From JBGTKH01 sp041744735 (GTDB taxonomy: Bacteria; Planctomycetota; Planctomycetia; Pirellulales; Pirellulaceae), in contig JBGTKH010000115.1 in the NCBI GenBank assembly GCA_041744735.1, positions 1-8,947 of the forward strand: 8,947 nt of DNA, written 5' to 3'. Position 1 is the first letter of the stretch; every line of letters begins with the position of its first letter. A program made the translations under genes and the position numbers. Positions 7,147 to 8,947 of this stretch are shown piece by piece. The notes under the pieces were generated by a model, which did not search any database, was not told where the DNA came from, and saw nothing but the letters and a program-made list of their open reading frames with translations.

Positions 7147-7440
7147 TTAAACATCTTTGATTTTGATATGGACGGAGTCCAGCAGCGCGGCGTTGTACGC
7201 ATCCACCGGTTTGATTTCAGGGCGAAACGGCTGAGCGGCCTCGGCCCCTTCGCTCATCGCAATCTGGCTGCCGATGCCGGCACCGAGATCGTCCCAGACA
7301 ACCGTCTCGTCCGCTTGCGGCGGCTGCTGGCCGACCAAGTCGGCCAGCGACAGCGGCACCGCCAGCTTCAACCGCGCACCGCGAAACGACGGGTGGCAGC
7401 GATTGAGCGTCACGGTTCCGATGACTTTGGCGATTCGCAT
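7147..7440 (-). CDS. BMC pentameric shell protein (BMC-P, EutN/CcmL family), copy 2
   Basis: 97 residues. It matches the EutN/CcmL fold: 'MRIAKVIGTVTLNRCHPSFRGARL' at the N-terminus, 'DDLGAGIGSQIAMSEGAEAA' (about 50-69) covering the pore-side Gly-rich turn, and a C-terminal strand ending 'DSVHIKIKDV'. Such proteins form pentamers that cap the vertices of the icosahedral shell. It is longer than copy 1 because of an insertion and a longer C-terminus. The ATG at 7440 has only a weak ribosome binding site (GAG, 10 nt away). A better purine-rich AAGAGGA lies near 7511-7517, on the far side of a palindromic element. It is followed after 20 nt by the aldolase gene, in the same operon. Confidence 0.92.
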   Translation of the reverse strand: MRIAKVIGTVTLNRCHPSFRGARLKLAVPLSLADLVGQQPPQADETVVWDDLGAGIGSQIAMSEGAEAAQPFRPEIKPVDAYNAALLDSVHIKIKDV

Positions 7441-7453
7441 GGTCTATTTTCTC

Positions 7454-7498
7454 GTAGCGGAATTCGTGAGAATTCCGAAGTTTCACAACTTCGGCTAC
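7454..7498. repeat. Palindromic element with two hairpins and complementary loops
   Basis: An outer GTAGC (7454-7458) pairs with GCTAC (7494-7498). Inside are two perfect hairpins: GGAATTC-GTGA-GAATTCC (7459-7476) and GAAGTT-TCAC-AACTTC (7477-7492). The loops GTGA and TCAC are exact reverse complements. It would form a three-way junction in RNA or a cruciform in DNA. It sits in the 81-nt gap between the small BMC protein and the second BMC-P gene. The form resembles a REP-type or MITE-like dispersed repeat. I believe near copies occur in planctomycete genomes but cannot check that here. Confidence 0.8.
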
Positions 7499-7521
7499 AG
7501 TCTTAACATGTCCTCTTGTTA

Positions 7522-7785
7522 TCAGCGTCGCAGCAGTTCAATGCTGCGCTGTCTCAATTCATCTCGAACGGACGGCGTGACAATCGCTCGTTGCGCCACG
7601 ACTACTTTCCGAATATTTTCCAGCCGGCCGCTTAACGTGGCCAGCGATACGACTCGTTCCGACAATATCAATTCACCACCCGCCGCGGCCACTTGACTCG
7701 TCGTATGCCCTTGCTGCGTGAGCCGACGAATGACTTCGCGAACCACGCGCTCGAACAGCTCGGTGTCATAGGTTTCTCCGGCCAT
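7522..7785 (-). CDS. Small BMC-operon protein with encapsulation-peptide-like N-terminus, function unknown
   Basis: I chose the ATG at 7785, giving 87 residues, because it shares TGATG with the stop of the upstream BMC-P gene, as expected for coupled translation. The other ATG (7812) would overlap that gene by 28 nt. Residues about 8-26 (TELFERVVREVIRRLTQQG) form an amphipathic helix like encapsulation peptides, followed by a Gly/Ala linker near 34-37. The remainder has two halves: 'ELILSERVVSLATLSGRL' and 'KVVVAQRAIVTPSVRDELRQRSIEL'. The TPSxRDxLxxR stretch recalls the N-terminus of EutT-like BMC proteins. This is a motif resemblance, not proof of homology. Likely a cargo or scaffold component. 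No catalytic residues were recognised. Confidence 0.75.
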   Translation of the reverse strand: MAGETYDTELFERVVREVIRRLTQQGHTTSQVAAAGGELILSERVVSLATLSGRLENIRKVVVAQRAIVTPSVRDELRQRSIELLRR

Positions 7786-8039
7786 CAGTCCTGGATTCCT
7801 ATTACCGTCCAACGCACGGGTGTCGCTTCCACGCCAAGGAACTCACGAGCCCCTCGGCCGTCGCTGGTTATCATCACACTCTCGCCGACTCCCGCGCCGA
7901 CAATATCAACCGCCAGCACCGGATCGCCGTCCACTCGGCCATCCACCAACCGCGGTTGCACCACCAACAGCTTGCAGCCCTGCATCGAGCTGTGCTTGAC
8001 AGTGGCAGTCGCGGTGCCGATCACAAGTGCTAGTTGCAT
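7785..8039 (-). CDS. BMC pentameric shell protein (BMC-P, EutN/CcmL family), copy 1
   Basis: 84 residues, the usual size. The family pattern is clear: 'MQLALVIGTATATVKHSSMQGCKLLVVQP' (1-29), then 'VLAVDIVGAGVGESVMITSDGRGAREFLG' (about 41-69) with the VDxVGAGxGE motif, and a final strand 'WTVIGIQD'. It forms a shell vertex pentamer. The ATG at 8039 is preceded by GCT and a long run of CGTAATT heptamers, so it has no local Shine-Dalgarno. A perfect AGGAGG lies 148 nt upstream, at the stop of the aldehyde dehydrogenase gene. The stop overlaps the next start as TGATG. The two BMC-P copies are clearly divergent, so they are probably not interchangeable; this is inferred. Confidence 0.93.
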   Translation of the reverse strand: MQLALVIGTATATVKHSSMQGCKLLVVQPRLVDGRVDGDPVLAVDIVGAGVGESVMITSDGRGAREFLGVEATPVRWTVIGIQD

Positions 8040-8042
8040 AGC

Positions 8043-8119
8043 AATTACGAATTACGAATTACGAATTACGAATTACGAATTACGAATTACGAATTACGAA
8101 TTACGAATTACGAATTACG
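8043..8119. repeat. Tandem heptamer array, 11 perfect copies of AATTACG
   Basis: These are eleven uninterrupted copies of a 7-bp unit (77 bp), starting 3 nt from the ATG of the BMC-P gene. The same unit in inverted form recurs at 8161-8188. Perfect identity points to recent expansion or slippage, and copy number may vary between strains. It is too short in period and lacks spacers to be a CRISPR. Confidence 0.95.
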
Positions 8120-8160
8120 AAAACAAGAAATCGCAAACCAATGAGGTCGCCTCTTCTTTC

Positions 8161-8188
8161 GTAATTTGTAATTCGTAATTTGTAATTC
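8161..8188. repeat. Inverted heptamer arm, 4 copies of GTAATTY
   Basis: Four units alternate GTAATTT and GTAATTC. They are the inverted complement of the 11-copy array, 41 nt away. On the minus-strand mRNA this arm comes first, right after the aldehyde dehydrogenase stop. It can pair with any four adjacent units of the array: up to 28 bp with two A-C mismatches. Confidence 0.9.
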
Positions 8189-8193
8189 CTCCT
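8188..8193 (-). promoter_or_regulatory. Displaced AGGAGG Shine-Dalgarno
   Basis: It is a full anti-Shine-Dalgarno match overlapping the TAG stop of the aldehyde dehydrogenase gene. No start codon lies at normal distance. The next gene starts at 8039, beyond the heptamer repeats. If the repeat arms pair at the units nearest the ATG, only GCU separates the stem from the start codon, which would place this site at about working distance. Function is inferred. Confidence 0.5.
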
Positions 8194-8947
8194 ACTTTCC
8201 CAAAATCCACAAATCATCGATCATCGAGCAGCGGCGTTCGCGGGTGAAGGTGAGCGGCGTGGTGACGCCCTCGCCTGTCGGGCCGGCGATCGAGAACGAA
8301 ATGTAACCCTCGCCGCCCACGCCCAGCCCCGCCATGCTCGGTCCGTTTTTGATGAACAGCGTCGTGTCCAGGATCTTGCCCATCTTGGTCATGTTGCGAA
8401 CGTTGTGCGAGTGAATGATGCTCGTGTGCCGGAAGCCGTGCTCGTAATGCTTGGCCTTGGCGATCGCTTCATCAACGTTGCGGCAGCGGACGAACGGCAC
8501 GAAGGGCATCATCTGCTCGACCGGTACGAAGGGGTTCGATTCGTCGGTCTCGCCGAACAGCAGTTCCGTTTTCTCCGAGACCGAGCGGCCCGCGGCCTTG
8601 GCCAACACCGCGGCGTCCTGTCCCAGAAAATCCTTCGACGGCGCGTCGTGCTTGTGCTCGCCTTCGCCGATTTGAATGATGGCGGCCCGCGTGAGGCTGT
8701 CGACCTCGCGCGAGTTGAGCCGCACGGCGCCGGCTCGTTCCATCGCCTGCATCATCTTGTCGAACGCCGACTCGACGACGAACACTTCCTTCTCGGCGAT
8801 GCACAGCAAGTTGTTGTCGTAAGCCGCGCCTTGGATGATGCTGCGTGCGGCGCGGTCGAAGTCGGCCGTTTCGTCGACCACGACCGGCGGATTGCCCGGC
8901 CCGGCGACGACCGCTCGCTTGCCGCTGTTCAGCGCCGCCCGCGCCAC
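8192..8947 (-). CDS. CoA-acylating aldehyde dehydrogenase (PduP/EutE-like), C-terminal half
   Basis: 251 codons are visible and the 5' end is outside the window. The family is usually about 460-490 residues, so roughly half is present, and the GTG at 8945-8947 is an internal codon, not the start. The enzyme oxidises an aldehyde to an acyl-CoA with NAD. In the PV compartment the aldehyde would be L-lactaldehyde. The catalytic Cys lies in 'YDNNLLCIAEKEV' (codon 8801-8803). Other family blocks are 'GAGNPPVVVD'-like 'GPGNPPVVVDE', 'IKNGPSMAGLGVGGEGY' and 'AGPTGEGVTTPLTFTRERR'. The C-terminus ends 'DDLWILGK' without an encapsulation helix, so any targeting peptide would be N-terminal as in PduP. 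It is the first visible BMC gene of the operon. Confidence 0.95.
   Translation of the reverse strand: MARAALNSGKRAVVAGPGNPPVVVDETADFDRAARSIIQGAAYDNNLLCIAEKEVFVVESAFDKMMQAMERAGAVRLNSREVDSLTRAAIIQIGEGEHKHDAPSKDFLGQDAAVLAKAAGRSVSEKTELLFGETDESNPFVPVEQMMPFVPFVRCRNVDEAIAKAKHYEHGFRHTSIIHSHNVRNMTKMGKILDTTLFIKNGPSMAGLGVGGEGYISFSIAGPTGEGVTTPLTFTRERRCSMIDDLWILGK

Noticed and set aside
6395..7150. Plus-strand frame (251 codons) opposite the aldolase
   Set aside because: It is antisense to an aldolase with intact catalytic residues, and the translation is unconvincing.
7693..8178. Plus-strand frame with a repeated ITNYELR peptide
   Set aside because: The peptide repeat comes from the 7-bp DNA array read through three units; the rest is antisense to BMC genes.
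8043..8188. Possible CRISPR array
   Set aside because: The repeat unit is 7 bp with no unique spacers of CRISPR size and no cas genes.

Overview
The window looks like a piece of a planctomycete chromosome (Planctomycetota, possibly a Pirellulales-like member). Two signs support this. A set of genes matches the bacterial microcompartment (BMC) locus of the Planctomycetes-Verrucomicrobia (PV) type. A large proline-rich single-pass membrane protein carries an Ala/Leu-rich helical region that is very common in that phylum. Every gene I can support lies on the minus strand, so the window reads from high to low coordinates. No RNA gene, insertion sequence or CRISPR array was found.

BMC half (8947 down to about 5201). 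In order: the C-terminal half of a CoA-acylating aldehyde dehydrogenase, a pentameric shell protein (BMC-P, EutN/CcmL family), a small protein with an encapsulation-peptide-like N-terminal helix, a second BMC-P, a class II sugar-phosphate aldolase with a C-terminal encapsulation-peptide-like tail, and a lactate/malate dehydrogenase-family enzyme. In the known PV compartments, the aldolase splits L-fuculose- or L-rhamnulose-1-phosphate into DHAP and L-lactaldehyde. The aldehyde dehydrogenase then makes the acyl-CoA, and a second dehydrogenase can recycle NAD. The hexameric shell proteins, phosphotransacylase and kinase expected in such a locus are not here and would be upstream, beyond 8947.

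The three larger gaps in this operon each hold a different repeat element able to form RNA structure: an 11-copy heptamer array with an inverted 4-copy partner (8043-8188), a 45-nt two-hairpin palindromic element (7454-7498), and an inverted heptamer repeat whose arms differ only at every seventh base (6166-6249). The first separates a perfect AGGAGG from the start codon of the shell gene, which has no Shine-Dalgarno of its own. Pairing of the repeats would bring the two together. This is the most interesting structural observation in the window.

Other half (5200 down to 1). A short membrane protein is translationally coupled (ATGA) to miaB, a tRNA methylthiotransferase gene. An overlapping DUF4160/DUF2442 pair follows, then a zinc-ribbon membrane protein of unknown role. 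A good sigma70-like promoter and a roughly 200-nt leader come next. The last gene is the large planctomycete-type membrane protein, which is open through the left edge of the window.
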